Assembly (NCBI GenBank): GCA_002403105.1
Contig: DHHD01000110.1
Span: forward strand, 339 to 12,269
From: Anaerolineaceae bacterium UBA4781
GTDB taxonomy: Bacteria > Chloroflexota > Anaerolineae > Anaerolineales > Anaerolineaceae
Reading direction: 5' to 3'
Length of the DNA stretch: 11,931 nucleotides
Below, piece after piece: positions 1 through 7,433 of this stretch (position 1 is the first letter of the stretch; each line of letters opens with the position of its first letter). Both the position numbers and the translations under genes were made by a program. The notes under the pieces were generated by a model, which was not told where the DNA came from, ran no database searches, and was given only the letters and a program-made list of their open reading frames with translations.

Positions 1-538
1 CGAAGGGTTCACCACCGCTGATCACGATGAAACGAATTCCGAAGATATCCCGCGCTTCTGTAAGGAGTTTGTCGAATACATCCCAGCTCAATTTTTCATG
101 AGAAACTTCGGATGAACTGGCGTAACAGCCTTTGCATTTTAAATTACAGGCTTTGGTAGGGCTGACGACTAGAAACCCTGGAGGGCGGCGCCCATGGAGC
201 GCTTTGAATTCTTGTTGTGTTTGGACATCGCCGCCCTCAATGACAATACTCTTGATCATGATGTCAGACAATTCTTTCAAATACGCCGGAGCAATAGGGT
301 GGGGACTGGTGAGAATGCGCTCTACTGTGGCGATGATCGCCTGACTGGTAGCATAGCGATCTTCACACTCACCGGGAGAGAACTTTTTTGTTTCAAGATT
401 GGAATGATAGCCATCTTCAGCTACTTGAAGAGCTTTATTGATGGCAAATTTCCTTATACTAGGCTTTGCGGCTAACGATAAACCATGTTTACCCAGATAA
501 TTCACTCCCAATTTCAAAAAGGTTTTATTGATTGTCAT
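1..538 (-). CDS. Radical SAM enzyme, N-terminal part (cut by window edge)
   Basis: Reading the minus strand from the ATG at 538 gives 179 codons open to the window edge. Residues 131-138 carry the CxxxCxxC motif (CNLKCKGC) that binds the 4Fe-4S cluster in radical SAM enzymes. Residues 175-177 (GGE) match the SAM-binding GGE motif. These enzymes cleave S-adenosylmethionine reductively to start radical chemistry; the substrate cannot be read from this fragment. About 130 residues precede the cluster motif, which is long for the family and suggests an extra N-terminal region. The start is supported by a good Shine-Dalgarno (AAGGAG) a few bases upstream. The gene lies 28 bp downstream of the small conserved gene on the same strand, so the two are probably co-transcribed. 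Class is confident, specific function unknown. Confidence 0.88.
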   Translation of the reverse strand, partial: MTINKTFLKLGVNYLGKHGLSLAAKPSIRKFAINKALQVAEDGYHSNLETKKFSPGECEDRYATSQAIIATVERILTSPHPIAPAYLKELSDIMIKSIVIEGGDVQTQQEFKALHGRRPPGFLVVSPTKACNLKCKGCYASSSEVSHEKLSWDVFDKLLTEARDIFGIRFIVISGGEPF

Positions 539-566
539 GCTTCACTCCTTTCAGTAATTTGAAGAT

Positions 567-812
567 TCACAACGGGAAAATGATTTTCCCCTCCGGATGA
601 AAACCCAAACGCCTGAAAGAAAGAATACAGATCCCAAGGTCGAATAAGCGATCGAGCAGCCCGCGTAGCGCTGCCTGATCGACTACCGGACCGGTCAGAA
701 TTGTGATCCCATTTTCTTTGTATTGAATATGGAATGATTGCAGCCAATCGGACCAATTCTGACTTAAGTGACCCTGGACATAAATCTGGTAGTAATTACT
801 TAACTCTTCCAT
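567..812 (-). CDS. Small conserved protein with TGPVVDQAAL signature (81 aa)
   Basis: This 81-residue protein contains LTGPVVDQAALRGLLDRLFD at about residues 39-58. That block is a recurring signature in small hypothetical proteins I know from Chloroflexota and some other bacteria, where it is usually followed by a short hydrophobic strand (here LGICILSF). It has no signal peptide, transmembrane segment or metal motif, so it is probably a small soluble two-layer domain. The function is not established to my knowledge. The ATG at 812 has AGGAG about 11 bases upstream, a slightly long spacing. It sits 83 bp downstream of the LuxR-type regulator and 28 bp upstream of the radical SAM gene, all on the minus strand. 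An overlapping reading frame at 535-756 is a shadow of this gene. Confidence 0.85.
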   Translation of the reverse strand: MEELSNYYQIYVQGHLSQNWSDWLQSFHIQYKENGITILTGPVVDQAALRGLLDRLFDLGICILSFRRLGFHPEGKIIFPL

Positions 813-858
813 TTCGAGCGTACTCCTGTGATATCCATGCTAAGAGTAGCGCGCTGAT

Positions 859-900
859 GGTATTAGTTACAACGATAGAAGGTATTATTCAGGTATTATT
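859..900 (-). repeat. Three helically phased GGTATTA direct repeats, possible operator
   Basis: On the plus strand GGTATTA begins at 859, 881 and 892; the last two extend to GGTATTATT. The start-to-start distances are 22 and 11 bp, close to two turns and one turn of DNA, so all three would face the same side of the helix. The block lies between the LuxR-type regulator (its stop codon is inside the last copy) and the ATG of the small gene at 812. This arrangement resembles a tandem activator site, by analogy with the direct repeats bound by MalT-like regulators. No convincing -35/-10 pair was found beside it. The repeats are seen directly; the operator role is inference. Confidence 0.45.
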
Positions 901-3592
901 TCTGAGTTGGAGGAAGGATCTTTAGAATGTTGGCTTTAGAAACTGCTTGCACACGACTATGAACATGCAGTTTACGGTAAATACTATAGGAATGTACTTT
1001 GACTGTAGAAAGAGATAGATGGAGCTTTAAAGCGATCTGTTGATTCGAAAATCCCTGAGAAATTAATATCAAAACCTCCAATTCACGACCACTTAATGGT
1101 TCAATCACTTCATCATCCAAATATAAAAAATTATCTTTTTGCTGCTCAACATTAAGTTGAGGAAATAAAGCGAGGAGTTTTCCTGTAAAATCTGCTTGAA
1201 TGTTTTGGTGCGCTGCTTCATAGAGCAGATTCAAAATATCGTTCCCCTGTTCCAAAAAGACCTGAATTTGACTTTCCTCAACAGCCATGTCCAGCGCTTT
1301 TTTTAGAAAATTCAACGCATTCTTTCTATCATTTTTTTTATCGTATGCAACAGCCAACAATACCGCATACTGAATTGACAGATCATTTAAATGATAATGA
1401 TCTGCATTATCAAATAATTTAGTGAGATTGGATATCGCTTGATCCAAATTTCCTTGATACAGCAAAAGCCATGCATGAGTTAGAGCATGTAACTCGCGCA
1501 CTGGGGAAAAGAAGATGGAGAAGGAATCCAAATTCTGGCGCAAATCAATGCTAGGAAGATCGAAATGTTTCTCCCAGTCTTCTACTTCTTCAAGATTTCC
1601 CATGAGAAGTTTTAATTGTGCGATTCGGCAGGCTACCACGAAATCATCAACATCGGTTGTGTCGAATTGAACTGCTAAATCCTCTGCTCTGTGCATGGAT
1701 TCAACGGCTTCTTTCACATTGCCTTGAGCGATCAATACCCGTGCCAGGGTAGTGGAGAGACCAAAAAAGTGGCTGATCTCCCAACGTGCAGTTAGATCGA
1801 ATCCTTTTCTGAGGTTTTTTTCTGCTTCTTCCAATTGATTTCGTTTGTAGGCAATTTCTCCGATGCCAAGCAGAGCCATACTGCCAGCGGGTAAATACGC
1901 TTCGTCACCAATGCGAGCTAATTCCAATGCCTCCTGGTAAATTATCTTTGCTTCACTCAATTTGCCTTGATATTTATACAAGTCGCCAAGATATGAGAGG
2001 GAAGTTATTGCGATGATCAAATTTCCACTGTTTTTTGCGCGATTATGGGTTTTATGGAGTTGATCGATCGTTTTTTGTATACCACCCGAAGGAATCAGTG
2101 ATTGCAGCAGATCAAATGTGCCCATCAGGAATTCATCATTGATGGGTGGATTCTCATTGATAATTTTCAGGTTATCGGATGTTTCCTGGGTATTCCCTTG
2201 CAGAATCGCAATCAGTGCATGAATCAATGCTACATCAACCGGACAATCTGGACATGTATTGCCTAGAATTTGAAGAATGGCTTGGATCTCCTGAAAGGAA
2301 TTCCCTTCCAGAATGAGGGCAATTGCATAATAGGTGCAGAGCAGCCGATTTGAGAAAAAAAGTGAATCGGGAAGTCGTTTGATCCAGGTCGTGAAAGTGG
2401 TGAATTCTCCATGATTCAGAATCTGGATTGCCTGGGATTGTATCAAACGGGCAGCATTTATGGTGTTCTCTGCCAGGAAGCTATGCTCAATTGCTTCATT
2501 GAAATCTTTATGCTGCTCAAACCAGATACTGGCTTGCTCATGGATGGTTTTAATAGTGTCTTGATTTTCTTCAGAAAGTTGACTTTGCAGCAGATCCGAA
2601 AAGAGATTGTGATAGCGATACCAGGTGCGTTGATCATCTAAGGGGACGATGAAAAGATTATTTCTGTCTAAAAAATCGAGCATTTGCTGGCTGTTATCTT
2701 GCCGCAAGATCAAATCACATAAAGGTGCACAGAATCGATCAAGCAGAGATGTATATAACAAGAACCTTCTTACTTCATCCGGCTGGTTTTTTAACGCTTC
2801 TTCCAGTAGATAATCCAAAATGAAGCGATTGGTACCTTTGAAGGATTCGATGAATAAGTCAATACTGTATTCATCGTGAAGTGCTTTTATTGCTGAAACA
2901 GCGAGCTGCATTCCTGCGATCCAACCCTCTGTTTTGTTGGTTAGAGCACGTACGTTCTTGCGAGTAAAAATTGAACCTAAATTGGCATCATAGAATTCAA
3001 TGGATTCTTTCACAGTAAAGCACAAATCGGCTCTGCGTATCTCTTGCAGATGTCCGCGTACCCGCCAGTTGGGAAGATTGAAGGGCGGATCGGAACGCGT
3101 TGACAAAGCGACGTGAGCGTTATCTGGCAGATTTTCCACCATGTAATTCATAAGATCATTGATCGTTTGAGAGTGAATATGATGATAATCATCCAGAACG
3201 ACCCAAATATTCTCTGATGAGGAAAGGATGCAATTCAGTAGAATATCCAAATTCTGGCGGAGATTTCCGGAAAACAATTTGTTTTTTTTAGCCAGCAGCG
3301 CTTGCAGCTTTGTATATCCGCGATCGTTAAACGAGTGGATGAAATATTCCATAAAACGCGCTGGATCATTGTCTATTTCATCTAAAGTTAACCACGCAAT
3401 GGGGTGCTGGAACTCTTGCGTCCAATCAGCCAGCAGACTGGTCTTTCCATATCCCGCAGGTGCTGAAATCAATACAATACGGCTTTTTAAGCCATCTTCT
3501 AAAAGATGCGTAAGGCGAGACCGGTGAACAAGATGTTCACGAGCTTTTGGCAAATAAAATTTGGTATGCAGTAAATTAACTTCTGTTTCCAT
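896..3592 (-). CDS. MalT-like LuxR-family (LAL) transcriptional regulator, STAND ATPase
   Basis: At 898 residues this is the usual size of large ATP-binding LuxR regulators (MalT type). The N-terminal NTPase has a Walker A motif, SAPAGYGKT, at residues 43-51 and a Walker B, VVLDDYHHI, at 131-139. A long helical, TPR-like sensor region follows (roughly 370-810), rich in paired amphipathic helices and alanine/leucine. The C-terminus (833-892) is a LuxR helix-turn-helix: LSGRELEVL, then the recognition helix around LSLSTVKVHSYSIYRKL. Such proteins bind ATP and an inducer, oligomerise and activate transcription. The small gene and the radical SAM gene directly downstream are the likely targets or co-transcribed partners. 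The ATG at 3592 has no clear Shine-Dalgarno. The inducer cannot be predicted. Confidence 0.93.
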   Translation of the reverse strand: METEVNLLHTKFYLPKAREHLVHRSRLTHLLEDGLKSRIVLISAPAGYGKTSLLADWTQEFQHPIAWLTLDEIDNDPARFMEYFIHSFNDRGYTKLQALLAKKNKLFSGNLRQNLDILLNCILSSSENIWVVLDDYHHIHSQTINDLMNYMVENLPDNAHVALSTRSDPPFNLPNWRVRGHLQEIRRADLCFTVKESIEFYDANLGSIFTRKNVRALTNKTEGWIAGMQLAVSAIKALHDEYSIDLFIESFKGTNRFILDYLLEEALKNQPDEVRRFLLYTSLLDRFCAPLCDLILRQDNSQQMLDFLDRNNLFIVPLDDQRTWYRYHNLFSDLLQSQLSEENQDTIKTIHEQASIWFEQHKDFNEAIEHSFLAENTINAARLIQSQAIQILNHGEFTTFTTWIKRLPDSLFFSNRLLCTYYAIALILEGNSFQEIQAILQILGNTCPDCPVDVALIHALIAILQGNTQETSDNLKIINENPPINDEFLMGTFDLLQSLIPSGGIQKTIDQLHKTHNRAKNSGNLIIAITSLSYLGDLYKYQGKLSEAKIIYQEALELARIGDEAYLPAGSMALLGIGEIAYKRNQLEEAEKNLRKGFDLTARWEISHFFGLSTTLARVLIAQGNVKEAVESMHRAEDLAVQFDTTDVDDFVVACRIAQLKLLMGNLEEVEDWEKHFDLPSIDLRQNLDSFSIFFSPVRELHALTHAWLLLYQGNLDQAISNLTKLFDNADHYHLNDLSIQYAVLLAVAYDKKNDRKNALNFLKKALDMAVEESQIQVFLEQGNDILNLLYEAAHQNIQADFTGKLLALFPQLNVEQQKDNFLYLDDEVIEPLSGRELEVLILISQGFSNQQIALKLHLSLSTVKVHSYSIYRKLHVHSRVQAVSKANILKILPPTQK

Positions 3593-3866
3593 ATCTTAGC
3601 GAAAACGCAAATTTCCCATTTTGATGAGTGTAGCATATTTACCTGTAATAGAAAACATTCACTGCATTGACGAATGGCATTCTACATAAAAACCTGTGAC
3701 AAAGACTGTCACAGGTTTTTGAAAGAAATGCAGCACGCATTTCGAAGAATTCTTAAAACCAGATAACAATAAGTTTACAAGTTAGTAATTATAATCTATA
3801 TTTTCCTTTGATCTTGTGAAATGCAATGGAAGAAAAAATCAGTTTGATGAAAAAGTTAAACCATGA
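3593..3866. other. Intergenic region between regulator and SUMF1-like gene
   Basis: This 274-bp gap carries no credible gene. It holds the strong 14-bp terminator stem (3688-3720), a second perfect small hairpin (GAAATGC, 5-nt loop, GCATTTC at 3725-3743) and a 10-bp palindrome AAGAATTCTT at 3745-3754. The stretch 3593-3687 must carry the promoter of the LuxR-type gene on the minus strand; the best -10-like hexamer I see is TATGCT in the minus-strand context AAATATGCTACAC, without a good -35. The part from about 3755 to 3866 is AT-rich and otherwise featureless. Confidence 0.6.
3688..3720. terminator. Bidirectional rho-independent terminator, perfect 14-bp stem
   Basis: The arms AAAAACCTGTGACA (3688-3701) and TGTCACAGGTTTTT (3707-3720) pair perfectly around a 5-nt loop, AAGAC. 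Each strand ends the hairpin with five T residues, so it could work in both directions. On the minus strand it lies about 145 bp past the stop of the SUMF1-like gene and before the LuxR-type gene, so it would insulate the two. The core TGTGA...TCACA looks like a CRP half-site pair, but the spacer is 9 rather than 6 bases. Confidence 0.8.
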
Positions 3867-4679
3867 TTACAAGGGGGGAATCATACATCTAAAACCACGA
3901 TTAATACCGGCTGAATCAGGTGGATGAAAAAGTCGATCTGCAATGCGGGTATGTTCATAACCATCAAAGAAAGAACCGCCTTTCAATACCTTATCTGTAC
4001 CTGTATCTGGACCCATGGGATTTTCACGCGAGGCGGAAGCATAATAATCTACAGCATACCAATCATAGACCCATTCTCGCACATTGCCCGCCATATCCAA
4101 TGCTCCATAATAACTGGCGCCAAAAAAGTAAGAGCCAACCCGGGTGGTATCTCCCACGCTATTGGCAGCGTTTACATTTTCAGCGGTGGGATATCCTTCT
4201 TGCCAGGGATACTTGCTGCGTGATGTGCCGCGGGCTGCTTTTTCCCATTCGGCTTCAGTGGGTAAACGACCTCCCGTCCAGATGCAGTAATCCATGGCAT
4301 TTTGCCATGTCACATATACCACAGGGTAATTTACATAGATAGGATCATAAAAACGAGGGTTTACATCGCTGTTGCACGGCAGATCACATGCATCTTCCCT
4401 GACACACTGGGCATACATGGCATTGGTCACTTCCGTCCGGTCGATCCAAAATGCGTCCAGAGTAACCTTGTGTTCGGGTATTTCATCGGCTTTAAATTCG
4501 TGATCCCATTCTCCTGAGCCCTGCCACGATTCTCCGGCAGGGATATAGAGTAATTCCATTCCATCTTTTGATCTGTGGGAATTGGTTCCGCAAATGAGGA
4601 AAAGGAGGACAAAAGAAAATATCTGCAAAAGATGCGTAATCCAGGTATTCGTGCATTTCGATTTTTGAGAAGCTGCCAT
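3867..4679 (-). CDS. Secreted SUMF1/FGE-like domain protein, probably non-catalytic
   Basis: This 270-residue protein has a basic N-terminus and a hydrophobic stretch (about residues 14-30) ending in LIC-G, so it is exported and possibly a lipoprotein, although the lipobox is weak. Residues 42-268 form a SUMF1 (formylglycine-generating-enzyme-like) domain: YIPAGE near 45, IDRTEVTNAMYAQCV at 79-93, YPVVYVTWQNAMDYC at 118-132, GGRLPTEAEWEKAARG at 136-151, DMAGNVREWVYDWY at 195-208, VLKGGSF at 231-237 and GFRC at 262-265. Genuine FGE has two copper-binding cysteines in the segment just after GGS(F/Y); here those positions appear to be D239 and T244. Formylglycine formation is therefore unlikely and the fold may serve binding or another oxidative role. 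A stop codon lies just upstream in frame, so the ATG at 4679 is the only start for the full protein; there is no clear Shine-Dalgarno. Confidence 0.88.
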   Translation of the reverse strand: MAASQKSKCTNTWITHLLQIFSFVLLFLICGTNSHRSKDGMELLYIPAGESWQGSGEWDHEFKADEIPEHKVTLDAFWIDRTEVTNAMYAQCVREDACDLPCNSDVNPRFYDPIYVNYPVVYVTWQNAMDYCIWTGGRLPTEAEWEKAARGTSRSKYPWQEGYPTAENVNAANSVGDTTRVGSYFFGASYYGALDMAGNVREWVYDWYAVDYYASASRENPMGPDTGTDKVLKGGSFFDGYEHTRIADRLFHPPDSAGINRGFRCMIPPL

Positions 4680-4819
4680 ACCAAAAGGATTTTAACCCAT
4701 TCTGGCTTAAACATGCACAATGTATATGAATTATCTTCAAAACCTATGCATTTATTTGGCTACAATAATTATCCCCTGGAATCTGAGAATTAATAAACTA
4801 GCTTTTATTACAAATATAT

Positions 4820-6199
4820 TCAAATTGTACTAGCAGAAACCTTCCCTAAAAATTGAGTAAGTTCACTTTCAAAAATTCTTGAGCAATCTGGTGCTCCCGA
4901 TACTTTATGGGCTAGCTCGTGCAAAATAGTTCCAGCAAATAAAACTTCATTTACTAAAAGAGTTCTTTTGATTATTATGGCATTTAAAGAAGAATCCCAA
5001 ACTCCACATGTATCATCATTTGTTAGTCGCATTGTCTCAGAAATAAGCAGCTTAGGTATTTGCCATTTCGGAAGATCTACTAAATTAACAATCCTTTGGT
5101 AAGAGTTATAAATGACCATTTCATTTTTGTTTAATTCATGATGGTTAATAAATTTATACTCAAAACTATCATTTATCTCACCAATAAAAACATCTGAAGT
5201 TCTAATCTCAGGGCCACCTAAATTCATTTGTGAATTTAGTTTATCTTTTTCCTTGCCCGAAATGGTAATAACTTCATATCTATCTCTTTTTGCCCAATCG
5301 ATAATCTCTGGACGATGAATTATCTCTTCTTCAGTTAAAAATACAACTCGTTGTGAATTGTGCAATAAGTTGAAAGCTTTTTGACTTATTTCAATCCAAG
5401 AAAATTCGTCATATAAATTTCCAGAATATCTATTACGTGCTTGTTCGGTTAATTCTGATTGCACTTTATTATTTTCTGTAGATAACAAGATATCTTTAAC
5501 TCTACTAGAATAAGTGGCTCTTCCTACATTCAATCTTTCGCGATTTAATTTCTTTTTAATTGATTGTGTAATATTTGAAATGTTATATGTGAACATGAAG
5601 TTTGGCTCATCTGCGGCAAAAACTCCATTTATATATACTTTTGCCCCATCTGATTTCCTACTGTAGATTTCTCCATACATTGTAGAGTCTAATAAAGATT
5701 CATCGTTGAATTTAAGAAAAAAGGATTTTGTTAAATCCATTTTTTCATTAGAAATTCCTTCAAAAATAAAATCTGTACCTTCAATATCTATTGGGTTATC
5801 GTTATATTCAACATGAAGAGTAAAAATATCAGTGAAGCCAGATTTTTGAGATTTCTTTATTTGAAAAGTACCAAATTTAGATTTTATTATGACTAGGATT
5901 CCACGCCTATTAAAGGTAGCAAGCGCATCCTTTAAACCTACTCCAAATTTTCCAATCAAGTTGAGTTTTGAATTCAATTTTTCTGGATTTTCGTTCAATG
6001 TGAAATGTTCAATCCTGATACCCCTACCGAAATCTCGAATATGCCATTTACCATCCAAACCCTTTTTAATTTCTATTTCTTGAGAATCAGTAGTTTGTTG
6101 TTCATCTAGTGCATTTGAAATAATTTCACGTAAACCGTGTTCAATATCCCAGTTCTCTAGAACTTCTTCGATGTTTAAATCAAACAACTTGACAGTCAT
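4820..6199 (-). CDS. GHKL (HSP90-like) ATPase fused to C-terminal HExxH metallopeptidase-like motif
   Basis: The protein has 459 residues. The N-terminus is a GHKL ATP-binding fold with all main boxes: N-box LREIISNALDE at 23-33 (E25, N29), D-box RDFGRG at 56-61 and glycine box IGKFGVGLKDA at 82-92. The middle (about 180-400) resembles no family I recognise. The C-terminus has ILHELAH at 425-431, a zinc-peptidase HExxH, followed by SGAPDC and FESELTQFLG at 443-452, where E444 or E446 could be a third zinc ligand. I recall similar unnamed ATP-binding proteins but no described function. There is no signal peptide, so it is cytoplasmic. The start is supported by a strong GGAGGG a few bases before the ATG. 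It is AT-rich compared with the surrounding genome and neighbours an integrase, which suggests acquired cargo. ATP-gated proteolysis in phage or plasmid defence is a hypothesis only. Confidence 0.85.
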   Translation of the reverse strand: MTVKLFDLNIEEVLENWDIEHGLREIISNALDEQQTTDSQEIEIKKGLDGKWHIRDFGRGIRIEHFTLNENPEKLNSKLNLIGKFGVGLKDALATFNRRGILVIIKSKFGTFQIKKSQKSGFTDIFTLHVEYNDNPIDIEGTDFIFEGISNEKMDLTKSFFLKFNDESLLDSTMYGEIYSRKSDGAKVYINGVFAADEPNFMFTYNISNITQSIKKKLNRERLNVGRATYSSRVKDILLSTENNKVQSELTEQARNRYSGNLYDEFSWIEISQKAFNLLHNSQRVVFLTEEEIIHRPEIIDWAKRDRYEVITISGKEKDKLNSQMNLGGPEIRTSDVFIGEINDSFEYKFINHHELNKNEMVIYNSYQRIVNLVDLPKWQIPKLLISETMRLTNDDTCGVWDSSLNAIIIKRTLLVNEVLFAGTILHELAHKVSGAPDCSRIFESELTQFLGKVSASTI

Positions 6200-6236
6200 T
6201 GTTACCCTCCTAATAGAAAAATTCCTATTCTTTTAA

Positions 6237-6242
6237 ATTATA
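6237..6242 (-). promoter_or_regulatory. Possible -10 element of the ATPase-peptidase gene
   Basis: The minus strand reads TATAAT here, 37 bases before the ATG at 6199, which would give a leader of about 30 bases that includes the GGAGGG ribosome site. The -35 region is poor. A short inverted repeat (CTCAG at 6259-6263, CTGAG at 6273-6277) covers the expected -35 area and could be an operator. The region is very AT-rich, so a chance match is possible. Confidence 0.4.
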
Positions 6243-6424
6243 TATTGGTATTTAGAAGCTCAGGAAATTTTACTGAGTTGGTCGGGAAAGAGAAAAGGTA
6301 AAAAGTGAACCCGCCAAAACAGAACCTGTAAATAAAACAACAAGCAAAAACGATACTCCTTCATCAAAAAAGTGAAAAAGAAGGAAATCAAAGAAATAAA
6401 AAGTTTGGCATTGCCATAAATATT

Positions 6425-7354
6425 TTATAATTTCCAATTATCAACGGGACTGGCTTTCCTATGAGCTATTTCACAATCCGATTTAGCAATTGACAAGTAT
6501 CTGCGAACCATTTCAAGGGATGAATGTCCTAATAACCTTTGAAGTGTAAAAATATCCCCACCATTTCGTAAATACTGGATTGCAAATGTGTGCCGGAAAC
6601 GATGTGGATAAACATTTAATACTTCTGCCCGATTTCCAATTCTTTCTAGTAATTGGCGGATGGATGTTCGATTCATTGGGAAACCTTGTAGAGTGGTGAA
6701 GATATAATCTTCCGGCTGTAAGTATTTCCCTGAAAGAAATCGCCAGAGAGTACTTTTAGATAACTTTCCAATATAGACTGAACGAGATTTACTCTTCAAT
6801 CCTGAACCATAGGGTTGAATGTGAATTTCTCCGGTTTCTAAATTAATATCTTTTAACTGCAATCTGGCTAACTCACTAACACGCAAACCGGTATCTAATA
6901 AAACAAGGATGATGGTTTTATCTCGATTGGCAGTGGGTCTTTTCATCCTAAAGGAATTCCTATCTTTTGTATTCGATGGTTGCGAGTAATTACAGGCTGA
7001 TATAAGCCGGCGGATTTCATCACTGCTGAAGGGTTCAACGTTCTTTATGGGAGCTTTAGGGTAGGAAATACCATTATCCGGACGGCTAATATTCAATTCT
7101 TTTTCCGCCCAATCAAATAGAACGCTGATTGCTCTCCTTACGTTCACCAGGGAAGATTCAGAAAGATTGGTTTCTTCTCGTAGATGAACGATAAATTTTT
7201 GTATATCTTCTTTATTAATAGATTCGATTTCAGGATTCTTCAGGTAATCGTTTAATTTCTTTACCCCATAACGATAAACCTGGATTGTGTATGGGCTTAC
7301 CCATTCCGCACTTCTGGAAATGATGAGTCCTTCTAATGCTTTTTCGAGTTCCAT
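6425..7354 (-). CDS. Tyrosine recombinase (phage-type integrase)
   Basis: With the ATG at 7354 the protein is 309 residues. The N-terminal SAM-like core-binding domain (about 1-100) precedes a catalytic domain with the full signature: R158 in LLDTGLRVSEL, a likely catalytic lysine near K187-K189, H251 and R254 in PHRFRHTFA, H277 in LLGHSS and nucleophile Y286 in MVRRYLSIA. It should be an active site-specific recombinase. It is closer in length to XerC/D than to large phage integrases and has an extra segment at about 122-145. A GTG at 7396 could add 14 residues, but the ATG at 7354 has a strong GGAGG 8 bases upstream and the GTG has none, so I chose the ATG. The gene begins 79 bp from the tRNA-Val 3' end and is transcribed in the same direction as the tRNA, consistent with integration there. 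Confidence 0.93.
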   Translation of the reverse strand: MELEKALEGLIISRSAEWVSPYTIQVYRYGVKKLNDYLKNPEIESINKEDIQKFIVHLREETNLSESSLVNVRRAISVLFDWAEKELNISRPDNGISYPKAPIKNVEPFSSDEIRRLISACNYSQPSNTKDRNSFRMKRPTANRDKTIILVLLDTGLRVSELARLQLKDINLETGEIHIQPYGSGLKSKSRSVYIGKLSKSTLWRFLSGKYLQPEDYIFTTLQGFPMNRTSIRQLLERIGNRAEVLNVYPHRFRHTFAIQYLRNGGDIFTLQRLLGHSSLEMVRRYLSIAKSDCEIAHRKASPVDNWKL

Positions 7355-7363
7355 AGATGTTAC

Positions 7364-7391
7364 CTCCGGTTGATGGTTTTTTGAACCGGAG
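7364..7391 (-). promoter_or_regulatory. Hairpin overlapping the integrase ribosome-binding site
   Basis: In the minus-strand transcript CTCCGGTT (7391-7384) and AACCGGAG (7371-7364) form a perfect 8-bp inverted repeat around a 12-base loop. The 3' arm contains the GGAG core of the Shine-Dalgarno for the ATG at 7354. Pairing would hide the ribosome site and lower integrase translation. A shorter alternative, GGTT pairing with the AACC inside the loop, would free it. The repeat is seen directly; translational control is inference. Confidence 0.5.
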
Positions 7392-7433
7392 TTCACTATC
7401 TATGAATAAAAAGGGGGGAGATGAGGTTTACAG

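Noticed and set aside
132..475. Plus-strand reading frames of 70 and 93 codons
   Set aside because: They lie opposite the radical SAM gene, whose cysteine motif and GGE motif settle the coding strand.
3697..3712. TGTGA...TCACA as a CRP/FNR-type operator upstream of the LuxR-type gene
   Set aside because: The spacer is 9 instead of 6 bases, and the longer perfect stem with T-rich ends fits a terminator better.
4792..4809. AATAAA...TTTATT inverted repeat after the ATPase gene as terminator or island end
   Set aside because: The 6-bp stem is entirely A/T in an AT-rich spacer, so it is expected by chance.
6275..6283. GAGTTGGTC resembling the D arm of tRNA-Val, as a possible attachment-site remnant
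   Set aside because: The match to the tRNA D arm is only 8-9 bases, on the strand opposite to the tRNA, and nothing else of the tRNA is nearby. It is likely chance in a spacer.
6406..6416. Palindrome TGGCATTGCCA followed on the minus strand by T-rich sequence, as the integrase terminator
   Set aside because: The stem is only 5 bp with a single central base, too weak to call.
7397..7420. Repeat of AAGGGGGGA near 7411 and near 3869 as attachment-site copies
   Set aside because: The copy near 3869 is simply the reverse complement of the SUMF1-like gene's CCC CCC TTG codons, and the flanks do not match.
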